Assembly: GCA_036308645.1 (NCBI GenBank)
Contig: JAXJVH010000033.1
Coordinates: 1-64,000 of the forward strand
Reading direction: 5' to 3'
DNA from: RUG11462 sp036308645
Lineage (GTDB): Bacteria > Bacillota > Clostridia > Oscillospirales > Acutalibacteraceae
Length of the DNA: 64,000 nucleotides
In this document: positions 7,398 to 15,149 of the stretch, one piece after another
How positions within the stretch are numbered: position 1 is the stretch's first letter
Layout: each line of letters opens with the position of its first letter
Notes under the pieces: generated by a model
What the model was told of the DNA's origin: nothing
The model's database searches: none
Seen by the model: only the letters and a program-made list of their open reading frames with translations
Position numbers and translations under genes: made by a program

Positions 7398-8784
7398 TTT
7401 TATTTTTCTCCTTGCATTCTTTAACCATAATGTTAGCCGCTTTATAAATATCGCCGCAGCCGAGCGTAATAATTAAGTCGTTTTCTTCTGCTATATCAAC
7501 GGCGCGTTGCGCAATTTCCTCAAAAGTATTAAACCATTCGCAATCGGGAATTTTTTCGGCAAGTTGCGAAGAATACATACCCAAATTATCCGTTTCCCTT
7601 GAACCCATAATCTCGGTTAAAAGGCATTTATCGGGGATTTTAAGCACTCTTACAAAATCATCAAACAAAAGTTTTGTTCTTGAATAGGTAAAAGGCTGAA
7701 AAACCGCAATAACCTTGTTATAACCCATATTCATAGCGGTGTTTAAAGTAACTTCGAGTTCTTTCGGATGGTGCGCATAATCATCTGCAATAGTAATATG
7801 TTCATCTTTATATAAAATTTCAAATCTTCTTCCTGCACCGCAAAAATGCGGCATAGCGGCGGCAATTTGTTCTCCCGTAGCGCCGATATAATGGCAAGTA
7901 GCTGCGGCGGCAAGCGAATTTACAATATTATGCTTGCCCGGTGCCGAAACCGCTATATGCGCTATAAATTCGCCTTTATGATAAAGGTCGTACTCGCCTG
8001 CTGTCTTTGTCATATACTGAATATTATCTGCATAATAATCATTGCTTTTATCAAGTCCGAATGTAATAATCTCGCTTGTTACATTTTTCATAGCGTCCAT
8101 TGTGTTTTCGTCATCGCCGTTTACAACAGAAACCTTTGCCATATTGCAAAATGAAACAAACGACTGCTTTAAACGGTCGAGTGTTTTAAAGTATTCCATG
8201 TGGTCGCGGTCAATGTTAAGCACAACCGCCACGCTCGGCGATAACTTTAAAAATGTATCGACATATTCGCAGGATTCACATACAAAAATATCGCTTTTAC
8301 CTGCAATTCCGTAAGAATTAATAATCGGCAAATTTCCGCCGATAACCGCCGAAGGGTCAAAATTATTTTCATATAAAATCTGTGTAATCATTGAAGTAAC
8401 GGTGGTTTTGCCGTGAGTACCGCAAACCCCGATTGTGTTACCGTAACAGCGCGTCAACGCACCGAGCGCATAAGAGCGTTCCATTGTGGGAATACCTTTT
8501 TGCGCCGCAGAAACAAGTTCGGGATTATCCTTTGAAATGGCGGCGGAATAAATAACCAAGTCAGCGCCGTCAACGTTTTCGGGGTGGTGTCCCATAATAA
8601 CCTTAATGCCCGTTTTATGCAGTTTTTCGGTTTTATCCGAAACGTTATTATCCGAGCCTGTAATTTTATAACCCTCGCTATTAAGTATTTGGGCAATAGG
8701 ATACATTCCTGCTCCGCCGATTCCTATCATGTGAATTTTTTTTGCATTTTTAAGCAAATTATCGGTGGTTTTAGTATCTAACAA
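7390..8784 (-). CDS. murC: UDP-N-acetylmuramate--L-alanine ligase
   Basis: MurC adds L-Ala to UDP-MurNAc in the first step of the peptidoglycan stem peptide, in the cytoplasm with ATP. The 464-residue protein shows the N-terminal Rossmann motif IHMIGIGGAGMYPIA, the Mur ligase P-loop GVCGTHGKTTVTSM near 122-135, NIDRDHMEYF, and the C-terminal domain signature DDYAHHPKE followed by VFQPFTYSRTK. It overlaps the downstream metY copy by 8 bp, an unusual pairing of wall synthesis with sulfur amino acid synthesis. Confidence 0.97.
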   Translation of the reverse strand: MLDTKTTDNLLKNAKKIHMIGIGGAGMYPIAQILNSEGYKITGSDNNVSDKTEKLHKTGIKVIMGHHPENVDGADLVIYSAAISKDNPELVSAAQKGIPTMERSYALGALTRCYGNTIGVCGTHGKTTVTSMITQILYENNFDPSAVIGGNLPIINSYGIAGKSDIFVCESCEYVDTFLKLSPSVAVVLNIDRDHMEYFKTLDRLKQSFVSFCNMAKVSVVNGDDENTMDAMKNVTSEIITFGLDKSNDYYADNIQYMTKTAGEYDLYHKGEFIAHIAVSAPGKHNIVNSLAAAATCHYIGATGEQIAAAMPHFCGAGRRFEILYKDEHITIADDYAHHPKELEVTLNTAMNMGYNKVIAVFQPFTYSRTKLLFDDFVRVLKIPDKCLLTEIMGSRETDNLGMYSSQLAEKIPDCEWFNTFEEIAQRAVDIAEENDLIITLGCGDIYKAANIMVKECKEKNKNE

Positions 8785-8889
8785 AGTTTTTCCCTCCGAA
8801 AAGATTTTATATTTTAACTATAATAAATTATTATAACGCAGTTTTGCAAAAAAATAAATAGCTATTTTTATATTTTTGGATTTTATTTA

Positions 8890-8918
8890 TTGAAAAGACA
8901 AAGTAAATACTATATAAT
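8890..8918 (+). promoter_or_regulatory. sigma-A promoter of the OppA-like lipoprotein gene
   Basis: TTGAAA (8890-8895), 17 bp, TATAAT (8913-8918). It overlaps the TTG that would otherwise extend the frame upstream, which argues that translation really begins at ATG 8950. Confidence 0.75.
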
Positions 8919-8949
8919 AAATAAAAAAATCATATTTTACGGAGAAATT

Positions 8950-10491
8950 ATGAAAAAAACAAAATCTTTTATATTAATATATATGTGTTTTTTGATGTGT
9001 TTGTCACTTATTTCCTGCGGCGACAACGATTATTCCGAAAAATCCGTTGTTTTCGCAACTAATGATTCGGTATCTACATTTGATCCGCAGTTGTGTCAAA
9101 CCTCCGCCGAAATCACTATTGCGACAAACAGTTTTGAAGGACTGCTTACAACAGACGAAAACGGCAAAATTATAAACGGAATGGCGCAAAGTTATACCGT
9201 TTCTGAAGATAAAAAGGTTTATACCTTTAAAATTCGGGACGGTATGATGTGGTCGGACGGCGAAACGCCGCTTACTGCCGCCGATTTTGAATTCGGAATA
9301 AAAAGAGCCGTTATGAAATCCACCGACTCGCCTTTTGTTTCGGCGCTTTATTCTATCAAAAACGCCGAAAAAATCAACAAAGGCAACGCTAAATTAAGTT
9401 CGCTCGGCGTAAAAGCCGATTCAAACACGCTTACAATAACGCTGAATAAAGCAGACGACGGCTTTTTGGAAACGCTGACAAGACCTGTTTGTTTCCCTTG
9501 CAACAAAGAGTTTTTTGACAGCACAAGCGGAAAATACGGACTTTCAAATAAATATATAATTTCAAACGGCGCTTATTCGATAAATTATTACAATACCGAC
9601 ACAAAAACCGTTATTATTCAAAATAATGAAGATTACAAAGGAGAAAACGGCGGAATACCGAAACAAATTACCGTTAATTACTCCGAAAACTATGAAGATA
9701 TTTATTCGGATTTCAAATCAAAGCAGATTGACATTGGCGTAATTGAATGTGGATATTTAAAAAGTCTTGACGATATGGGCAATCAATCAAAACTTTATTA
9801 TAATACCAATTACTGCCTGTTTTTGTCGAAAAAACTTGTTACTCAAAACGGCGTCGCTTTAAACAAGGCGCTGACTCTTGATATTGACAAAGGCTCTATT
9901 GAAAAGAACATTACCGATTATTATAATGCGGTAGAGGGTATAATTCCTGCCGTAAACACTTTGGGCGGTAGCGCTTACCGCAATATCGCAGGCGCAGTTA
10001 AAATTCCTGAATATAACGTCGAAAAAGCCGAAAAACTTCTCGGCAACTTTGATGAAGCGACAAAAGTTTTAAATGAACTTTCGATTTATTATCCGAGTGA
10101 TGATGAAAAAATTTCGCTTATTTCAAATTTAATTGTTCAATGCTGGCAGAAAGACTTGAACCTTTATATCAACTCTGAAGCCGAAAAACAAGATGTAATT
10201 CTTTCAAAGGTGAAATCGGACGAAATCCTTATGGCAATTATCCCTGTTTCAAGCGATAACAACAACGCAGTTTCAAGTTTTAATTCGTTAAACTTATGCG
10301 GAATTGAAACAGTGGGTGAAAAGATTTCCGCAAAAAAACTTTATGAAAAAGAGCAAGAATTAATAGACGACGGCATAATTTATCCTGTTTTATCAATTCC
10401 TACCGCAGTTAGTTATACGGATAAAATAAGCGGTTTTACCTCATCTTCCGACGGAAAAACAGTTGATTTTAGGTTTATTAAAAAGTCATAA
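8950..10491 (+). CDS. OppA-like peptide-binding lipoprotein (orphan)
   Basis: An extracytoplasmic solute-binding protein of family 5 (oligopeptide/dipeptide ABC importers). Start chosen at ATG 8950 (513 aa) with GGAGAA 5 nt upstream. The signal peptide ends in the lipobox LISC with Cys23, so the mature protein would be lipid-anchored. The N-lobe has the family pattern: STFDPQLCQTSAE, NSFEGLLTTDENGKI, then YTFKIRDGMMWSDGETPLTA near residue 95-115. No permease or ATPase gene adjoins it, so it either serves a transporter encoded elsewhere or acts as a binding/sensing protein. It is followed by its own terminator. Confidence 0.85.
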   Translation: MKKTKSFILIYMCFLMCLSLISCGDNDYSEKSVVFATNDSVSTFDPQLCQTSAEITIATNSFEGLLTTDENGKIINGMAQSYTVSEDKKVYTFKIRDGMMWSDGETPLTAADFEFGIKRAVMKSTDSPFVSALYSIKNAEKINKGNAKLSSLGVKADSNTLTITLNKADDGFLETLTRPVCFPCNKEFFDSTSGKYGLSNKYIISNGAYSINYYNTDTKTVIIQNNEDYKGENGGIPKQITVNYSENYEDIYSDFKSKQIDIGVIECGYLKSLDDMGNQSKLYYNTNYCLFLSKKLVTQNGVALNKALTLDIDKGSIEKNITDYYNAVEGIIPAVNTLGGSAYRNIAGAVKIPEYNVEKAEKLLGNFDEATKVLNELSIYYPSDDEKISLISNLIVQCWQKDLNLYINSEAEKQDVILSKVKSDEILMAIIPVSSDNNNAVSSFNSLNLCGIETVGEKISAKKLYEKEQELIDDGIIYPVLSIPTAVSYTDKISGFTSSSDGKTVDFRFIKKS

Positions 10492-10527
10492 TTTTAAAAA
10501 TCACCAAAAACTTATTGATTGTCTTTT

Positions 10528-10555
10528 ACGGGAACGCATTGCGTTCCCGTTTTTT
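10528..10555 (+). terminator. Rho-independent terminator of the OppA-like gene
   Basis: ACGGGAACGC (10528-10537) and GCGTTCCCGT (10541-10550) form a 10 bp stem with an ATT loop, followed by five Ts. Confidence 0.9.
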
Positions 10556-10559
10556 GCTG

Positions 10560-10767
10560 TAATAAAAGGAAAACCTACAACGGCGCGCCGAGGTCGTCGT
10601 GCCCTACAAAATCAAATAAATTTATCAAAAATCTTGTTGATATTTTGTAGGGTAGGGGCTCTGCTCCTACCGTTTTTTGTGTTTTCAAAAACGCATCTTG
10701 CTATATAAAAAGCCGCCCTCGTCAGAGGGAGGGGGGCGCCAAAGGCGGTGGAAGGGTTGTTTTAAAA
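10560..10767. repeat. cluster of palindromic intergenic repeats
   Basis: No credible gene is seen here. The stretch contains several GC-rich inverted repeats in AT-rich surroundings: GGCGCGCC, the pair CCCTACAAAATC / ATTTTGTAGGG bracketing about 40 bp, GGTAGGGGCTCTGCTCCTACC, and a CCGCC...GGCGG unit with CCCTCGTCAGAGGG. It abuts mobile element copy B. Confidence 0.55.
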
Positions 10768-10967
10768 GGTTCTTTTGCAAAAGTTGGGGTGTAGATTGGC
10801 TCCCTCTGACGAGGGAGCTGTCGAGCGAAGCGAGACTGAGGGAGAGAAAAGCCGAAGAATGTATCTATCTATATTCTTTCTCTCCCTCCGACACGGCAAA
10901 GCCGTGCCACCTCCCTCGTCAGAGGGAGGCGATAAGTGTTGAAACCACCAACATTGGGAATAGAACC
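10768..10967 (-). mobile_element. MITE-like element, copy B (200 bp, inverted orientation)
   Basis: In the reverse orientation to the other copies: begins GGTTCTTTTGCAAAAGTTGG and ends GGGAATAGAACC. The flanks are TTTTAAAA (10760-10767) and ATTTAAAA (10968-10975), a 7/8 target duplication. The interior carries two CTCCCTC.GA.GAGGGAG palindromes and a GGCACGGC-type small hairpin. Any frames across it are chance. Confidence 0.85.
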
Positions 10968-10975
10968 ATTTAAAA

Positions 10976-11230
10976 TAATCTCATCTTTGAATGACAAAGA
11001 TTTTCAGCAACCTGACAAACGGCGGTTTGTGGGCAAACCGCCCTACGAATACAGAGAAGATTAATGTTAAAACAAGCAATCGGGCGACCACACAGGGTCG
11101 CCCCTATAAAATCAAATTAGATTATCGCAATAAAAAGCCTTCCCTTTTGGGGAAGGTGTCACGAAGTGACGGATGAGGGATAAAGTAAGTCTAATCAACA
11201 TCATCTTGTTATTTTGTAGGGCGGTTATAT
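10976..11230. repeat. second cluster of palindromic intergenic repeats
   Basis: Non-coding. It contains ACGGCGGTTTGTGGGCAAACCGCC (two arms of CGGTTTG type), GGGCGACC/GGTCGCCC (11082-11103), and the paired hairpins CCTTCCC...GGGGAAGG and GTCACGAAGTGAC (about 11137-11180). The GGGCGACC unit with its adjoining TAxAATCAAAT recurs inverted at 14280-14312. Confidence 0.6.
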
Positions 11231-11270
11231 TATAGGGAAAGTTTATGAAAAAATTTTTCAAAAAAATTTA

Positions 11271-11338
11271 ATTTACCTATTGACAAAGTAGGTAAATGGT
11301 GCTATAATCATACCAACCTATAAGAAAGGTAGGTAAAT
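11271..11338 (+). promoter_or_regulatory. promoter with two TAGGT-type operators (Rrf2/CymR-like)
   Basis: A perfect promoter, TTGACA (11280-11285), 17 bp, TATAAT (11303-11308), is embedded in two inverted repeats. Site 1 is ATTTACCTA (11271-11279), N9, TAGGTAAAT (11289-11297), a perfect 9 bp palindrome covering the -35. Site 2 is ACCTA (11316-11320), N9, TAGGTAAAT (11330-11338), with the same spacing, just after the expected transcription start. Binding at either site would block transcription. The Rrf2 gene at the end of the operon is the obvious candidate repressor (inference). Confidence 0.8.
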
Positions 11339-11340
11339 AA

Positions 11341-11406
11341 ATGAGCATCATTTTTATAAAATTATTACGACAAAATTACAGATTCGGTCGAATGCGATGT
11401 AGATAA
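11341..11406 (+). other. possible short leader peptide (21 codons)
   Basis: ATG 11341 begins a 21-codon frame ending MRCR then TAA, within the untranslated leader of the sulfur operon. A weak AGG (11331-11333) lies 7 nt upstream. Whether it is translated is unknown. It is listed because the penultimate codons are Met-Arg-Cys-Arg upstream of sulfur amino acid genes. Confidence 0.25.
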
Positions 11407-11424
11407 TCTTAACAAATCAAAAGA

Positions 11425-11467
11425 CATATTTAAGACTATATCATATTTAAGACTATATATATTTAAG
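11425..11467 (+). repeat. 17 bp tandem repeat, 2.5 copies, in the operon leader
   Basis: CATATTTAAGACTATAT occurs at 11425-11441 and 11442-11458, followed by a partial ATATTTAAG (11459-11467), immediately before the AAAGAGG ribosome site of the sulfhydrylase gene. Confidence 0.85.
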
Positions 11468-11483
11468 AAAGAGGTTATTTACA

Positions 11484-12779
11484 ATGAGCTATAATTTAAA
11501 CGACTATAAATTTGAAACAATACAGTTACACGCAGGTCAAGAATCACCTGATCCGGCATCGGACGCAAGAGCAGTTCCGATTTATCAAACTACATCTTAC
11601 GTATTTAAAAATTCGGCGCATGCCGCTGCAAGATTCGGTCTTGCAGACGCAGGCAATATTTACGGCAGACTTACAAATTCAACCGTTGACGCTTTTGAAC
11701 AACGTGTTGCGGCACTTGAAGGCGGTGTAGCTGCACTCGGCGTTGCTTCAGGCGCTGCCGCTATTACCTATACATTTTTGAATTTGGCGGGAGCCGGTGA
11801 TAATATCGTTTCGGCGCAGACTATTTACGGCGGTACATACAACCTTTTGGCACACACTTTGCCGACTTACGGTATTACCGCAAAATTTGTTGACGCTGAT
11901 GATTTGAGCAATATAGAAAACGCAATTGATGAAAAAACAAAAGCGGTATTTATAGAAACAATCGGCAATCCAAACGCAACGCTTATTGATATTGAGGCTG
12001 TAGCAGAAATCGCTCACAAGCACAAAATTCCGCTTGTGGTTGACTCGACATTCGCAACGCCTTTCCTTGTTCGTCCTATTGAATACGGCGCAGATATCGT
12101 TGTTCATTCAGCCACTAAATTTATCGGCGGTCACGGTACTGCCATCGGCGGTGTAATCGTTGACAGCGGTAAATTTGACTGGGAGGCAAGCGGAAAATTT
12201 CCGTCAATTACCGAGCCTAATCCGTCTTATCACGGCATAAGTTTTACAAAGGCTGTAGGCGCGGCGGCATTTGTTACAAAAATCAGAGCGATTTTGCTTC
12301 GTGACACAGGCGCAACGCTTGCACCGTTACACGCATTTTTATTCTTACAGGGACTTGAAACCTTGTCGCTTCGTGTTGAGCGCCATGTTGAAAATACGCT
12401 TAAAGTGGTAGATTTTCTTAAAAATCACCCGCAAGTTGAAAGCGTAAATCATCCGTCGCTCCCCGAAAGCAAATACAATGATTTGTATAAAAAATATTTC
12501 CCGAAAGGCGGAGCGTCAATCTTTACCTTTAATGTAAAAGGCGGTAAGGAAGAGGCGCAGAAATTTATTGATAATCTTGAAATATTCTCGTTGTTGGCAA
12601 ACGTTGCCGACGCAAAATCTTTGGTTATCCACCCTGCTACAACAACTCATTCACAACTTAACGATGAAGAACTGAAAGAACAGGGAATCGGTCAAAATAC
12701 AATCCGTTTATCAATCGGACTTGAGCATATCGACGATATTATAGCAGACCTTAACAAAGGCTTTGCCGCTATAAAGTAA
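11484..12779 (+). CDS. metY: O-acetylhomoserine (thiol)-lyase, copy 2
   Basis: Second PLP-dependent O-acetylhomoserine sulfhydrylase (431 aa), making homocysteine from O-acetylhomoserine and sulfide. The N-terminus FETIQLHAGQESPDPASDAR and IYQTTSYVFKNSAHAAARF are characteristic of the MetY branch, and PLP lysine sits in VHSATKFIGGHG near residue 210. AAAGAGG lies 9 nt before the ATG. It heads an operon with cysK and an Rrf2 regulator, downstream of the TAGGT operators, so it is presumably the cysteine/sulfide-regulated copy, while the murC-linked copy at 6126-7397 may be constitutive (inference). Confidence 0.93.
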   Translation: MSYNLNDYKFETIQLHAGQESPDPASDARAVPIYQTTSYVFKNSAHAAARFGLADAGNIYGRLTNSTVDAFEQRVAALEGGVAALGVASGAAAITYTFLNLAGAGDNIVSAQTIYGGTYNLLAHTLPTYGITAKFVDADDLSNIENAIDEKTKAVFIETIGNPNATLIDIEAVAEIAHKHKIPLVVDSTFATPFLVRPIEYGADIVVHSATKFIGGHGTAIGGVIVDSGKFDWEASGKFPSITEPNPSYHGISFTKAVGAAAFVTKIRAILLRDTGATLAPLHAFLFLQGLETLSLRVERHVENTLKVVDFLKNHPQVESVNHPSLPESKYNDLYKKYFPKGGASIFTFNVKGGKEEAQKFIDNLEIFSLLANVADAKSLVIHPATTTHSQLNDEELKEQGIGQNTIRLSIGLEHIDDIIADLNKGFAAIK

Positions 12780-12833
12780 ATATAAAACATTATTAATTTA
12801 AATAATTTACCGTTATTAAAGGAGATAATAAAA

Positions 12834-13766
12834 ATGGCTAAAATATATAATTCTGTAGATGAACTTATCGGCAAAACGCCGCTTGTTCGCGTAAATAAAA
12901 TTGAAAAAAAATATGATTTAAAGGCAAAAATATTAGTAAAACTCGAACTTTTTAATCCGGCAGGTTCGGTTAAAGACAGAGTTGCTTTGAGTATGATAAA
13001 CGAGGCTGAAAAAAGCGGAGCATTGAAGAAAGGCTCAACTATAATAGAGCCGACCTCCGGCAACACAGGTATCGGTCTTTGCTCGTTAGCCGCCGCAAGA
13101 GGTTACCGCACTATTATCGTAATGCCCGAAACGATGTCGGTTGAACGCCGTCTTTTAATGAAAGCGTACGGCGCTGAAATTGTACTTTCCGAGGGCGCTA
13201 AAGGTATGAAAGGCGCTATTGCCAAGGCCGAGGAACTTCATAAAGAAATCCCCGATTCGATTATTGCAGGTCAGTTTGTAAATCCTGCCAACCCGAAAAT
13301 CCACAGAAACACAACAGGTCCTGAAATTTTTGAAGATACCGACGGCGAGGTTGATATTTTTGTGGCAGGCGTTGGCACAGGCGGTACTGTTACAGGCGTA
13401 GGCGAATATCTTAAATCAAAGAAACCGAGCGTAAAAGTTGTTGCAGTTGAGCCTGATTCATCGCCGGTTTTGTCCGAGGGTAAACCCGGCGCTCACAAAA
13501 TTCAGGGAATAGGCGCAGGTTTTGTTCCCGATGTGCTTAATACCGATATTTATGATGAAATTATCCGCATTAAGAACGAGGACGCTTTCGCTTATTCACG
13601 AGAAATTGGTAAAACCGAGGGCGTTTTGGTCGGAATAAGTTCAGGCGCAGCGTTAGCCGCAGCGGTTGAATTGGCACAGCGCGAAGAAAACGAGGGCAAA
13701 ACCATAGTAGCGCTTTTACCCGATACCGGCGAGCGTTATCTTTCAACTGATTTGTATAAAGAATAA
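12834..13766 (+). CDS. cysK: cysteine synthase (O-acetylserine sulfhydrylase)
   Basis: CysK makes L-cysteine from O-acetylserine and sulfide with PLP. At 310 aa the length is normal. The start NSVDELIGKTPLVRVN is typical, the PLP lysine lies in PAGSVKDR near residue 43-50, the substrate loop EPTSGNTGIG near 73-82, and the phosphate-binding GVGTGGTVTG near 180-190. The gene is 54 bp downstream of the sulfhydrylase and 28 bp upstream of the Rrf2 regulator, in one operon. In Firmicutes CysK can bind the CymR regulator to signal cysteine status; that the same occurs here is an inference from the gene order. Confidence 0.95.
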   Translation: MAKIYNSVDELIGKTPLVRVNKIEKKYDLKAKILVKLELFNPAGSVKDRVALSMINEAEKSGALKKGSTIIEPTSGNTGIGLCSLAAARGYRTIIVMPETMSVERRLLMKAYGAEIVLSEGAKGMKGAIAKAEELHKEIPDSIIAGQFVNPANPKIHRNTTGPEIFEDTDGEVDIFVAGVGTGGTVTGVGEYLKSKKPSVKVVAVEPDSSPVLSEGKPGAHKIQGIGAGFVPDVLNTDIYDEIIRIKNEDAFAYSREIGKTEGVLVGISSGAALAAAVELAQREENEGKTIVALLPDTGERYLSTDLYKE

Positions 13767-13794
13767 TTTATATTAAAAAGGAAATGAAGAGTAT

Positions 13795-14223
13795 ATGATG
13801 ATTTCAACCAAGGGCAGATACGCTCTGAGGGTATTGATTTATTTAAGCAAAGAGGCAGACAAAGGGCTTATTCCGCTGAAAAACATTGCAGAAAAACAGA
13901 ACATTTCGCTGAAATATTTAGAGCGTATTATGACAATGCTCTCTAAAGCGGATTTTGTAGTCAGCCTGCATGGAAAAGGCGGCGGATATAAGTTAAAATA
14001 TCCACCCGAACATTACACTGTGGAAAGTATTTTAAAACTTACTGAGGGTACTCTTGCCCCTGTCGCTTGCCTTGAAACAGAAGAAAATACCTGCGAGCGA
14101 AAAGAAGAATGCCTAACATTGCCTATTTGGCAGGGGTTGTATAAATGTATAACCGATTATTTAAGCGGTATCACTTTGGCTGATGTCATAAACACGCCCT
14201 ACGGCGGCGAATATATTATATAA
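13795..14223 (+). CDS. Rrf2-family transcriptional regulator (CymR/IscR-like)
   Basis: A 142-residue winged-helix regulator starting MMISTKGRYALRVLIYL, with ISLKYLERIMTML as the probable recognition-helix region and KGGGYKL in the wing. Three cysteines occur near residues 92-106 with spacing C-x7-C-x5-C, similar to but not identical with the cluster ligands of IscR, so Fe-S or thiol sensing is possible. It is last in the metY-cysK operon and is the likely ligand of the two TAGGT operators upstream, hence autoregulated. CymR-type control of cysteine synthesis is the best-supported role. Either ATG (13795 or 13798) could be the start. Confidence 0.88.
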   Translation: MMISTKGRYALRVLIYLSKEADKGLIPLKNIAEKQNISLKYLERIMTMLSKADFVVSLHGKGGGYKLKYPPEHYTVESILKLTEGTLAPVACLETEENTCERKEECLTLPIWQGLYKCITDYLSGITLADVINTPYGGEYII

Positions 14224-14224
14224 A

Positions 14225-14265
14225 GAAACTAAAGGCTTCCTTGTGTAAAGGAAGCCTTTAGTTTC
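14225..14265 (+). terminator. terminator of the sulfur operon
   Basis: GAAACTAAAGGCTTCCTT (14225-14242) pairs perfectly with 14248-14265 around a 5-nt loop. The following T-tract is weak, but a second hairpin with seven Ts follows at 14291-14320. Confidence 0.75.
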
Positions 14266-14277
14266 TTGACTGTTTTA

Positions 14278-14320
14278 TTTGATTTTGTAAGGGCGACCCT
14301 GTGTGGTCGCCCGTTTTTTT
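14278..14320 (+). repeat. GGGCGACC palindromic repeat acting as a terminator
   Basis: GGGCGACC (14291-14298) and GGTCGCCC (14305-14312) form an 8 bp stem followed by G and seven Ts. The same unit with its flank occurs in inverted orientation at 11082-11116, so a repeat family appears to serve as a secondary terminator here. Confidence 0.65.
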
Positions 14321-14420
14321 ATAGATTGTAGATTGCTACTGTAAGCCAAATAAACTATAAAATTACATCAAAACTATAAAATATTATCTTGCGTGTCGAG
14401 GCTCTCGACGCAACAAGATT

Positions 14421-15131
14421 TTAACCGCCTAAATATGCTTTTTTGATTTCTTCGCTGGACATAAGTTCTTCACCTGTGCCTGAAAGCGAAATTTTGCCTG
14501 TTTCAAGCACATAGGCTCTGTCTGCAATAGAAAGCGCCATTTTCGCATTCTGCTCAACGAGTAAAACGGTAATTCCTGCGGCGTGCATTGCCTCGATTAT
14601 TTTAAATACCTCTTTTACAAGCAAAGGCGAAAGTCCCATCGAAGGCTCGTCCATTACAATAAGTTTCGGCTTGGACATCATGGCTCTGCCCATTGCGAGC
14701 ATCTGCTGTTCGCCGCCCGAAAGAGTTCCCGCAACCTGATTTTTTCTTTCTTCAAGACGGGGGAAATGCTTATAAACAGTCTGTAAAGTTTCCTCAATTT
14801 CCTGTCGGTTACTGCGAGTATAAGCGCCGAGTTTTAAGTTTTCAAGAACCGAAAGTTGCTGGAAAACACGTCGTCCCTCGGGAACGTGAGCCATACCCAT
14901 AGTAACAATTTTATGCGGCGGAACTTTTGTAATATCGTTTCCGTCATAAATTATACTGCCGCTTTTTGCAGAAAGCAGACCTGTAACAGTATGAAGCGTT
15001 GTGGTTTTACCTGCGCCGTTTGCACCGATAAGCGCAACAACTTCGCCCTCGTTTACTTCAAATGAAATGCCCTTGAGCGCATTAATCATACCGTAATATA
15101 CTTCTAAATCTTTAACCTCTAATAATGCCAA
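14421..15131 (-). CDS. livF: branched-chain amino acid ABC transporter ATPase LivF
   Basis: One of two ATPases energising import of leucine, isoleucine and valine. The 236-residue protein has Walker A GANGAGKTT near residues 36-44, a GMAHVPEGRRVF stretch typical of LivF, the ABC signature LSGGEQQ near 136, Walker B LIVMDEP and a switch His in LLVEQNAKMALSIADRAYVLETG. It is the last gene of the livHMGF cluster (15-20 bp gaps) with the binding protein gene upstream at 18249-19436. Confidence 0.95.
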   Translation of the reverse strand: MALLEVKDLEVYYGMINALKGISFEVNEGEVVALIGANGAGKTTTLHTVTGLLSAKSGSIIYDGNDITKVPPHKIVTMGMAHVPEGRRVFQQLSVLENLKLGAYTRSNRQEIEETLQTVYKHFPRLEERKNQVAGTLSGGEQQMLAMGRAMMSKPKLIVMDEPSMGLSPLLVKEVFKIIEAMHAAGITVLLVEQNAKMALSIADRAYVLETGKISLSGTGEELMSSEEIKKAYLGG

Positions 15132-15149
15132 AATTAAAACCCCTTTCTG

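Noticed and set aside
10463..11176. Three overlapping plus-strand open frames in the 10.5-11.2 kb gap
   Set aside because: Composition is that of intergenic repeats, no ribosome sites, no recognisable protein pattern.
10560..11180. CRISPR array
   Set aside because: The repeats are palindromic units of different families, not regularly spaced identical repeats, and no cas genes are present.
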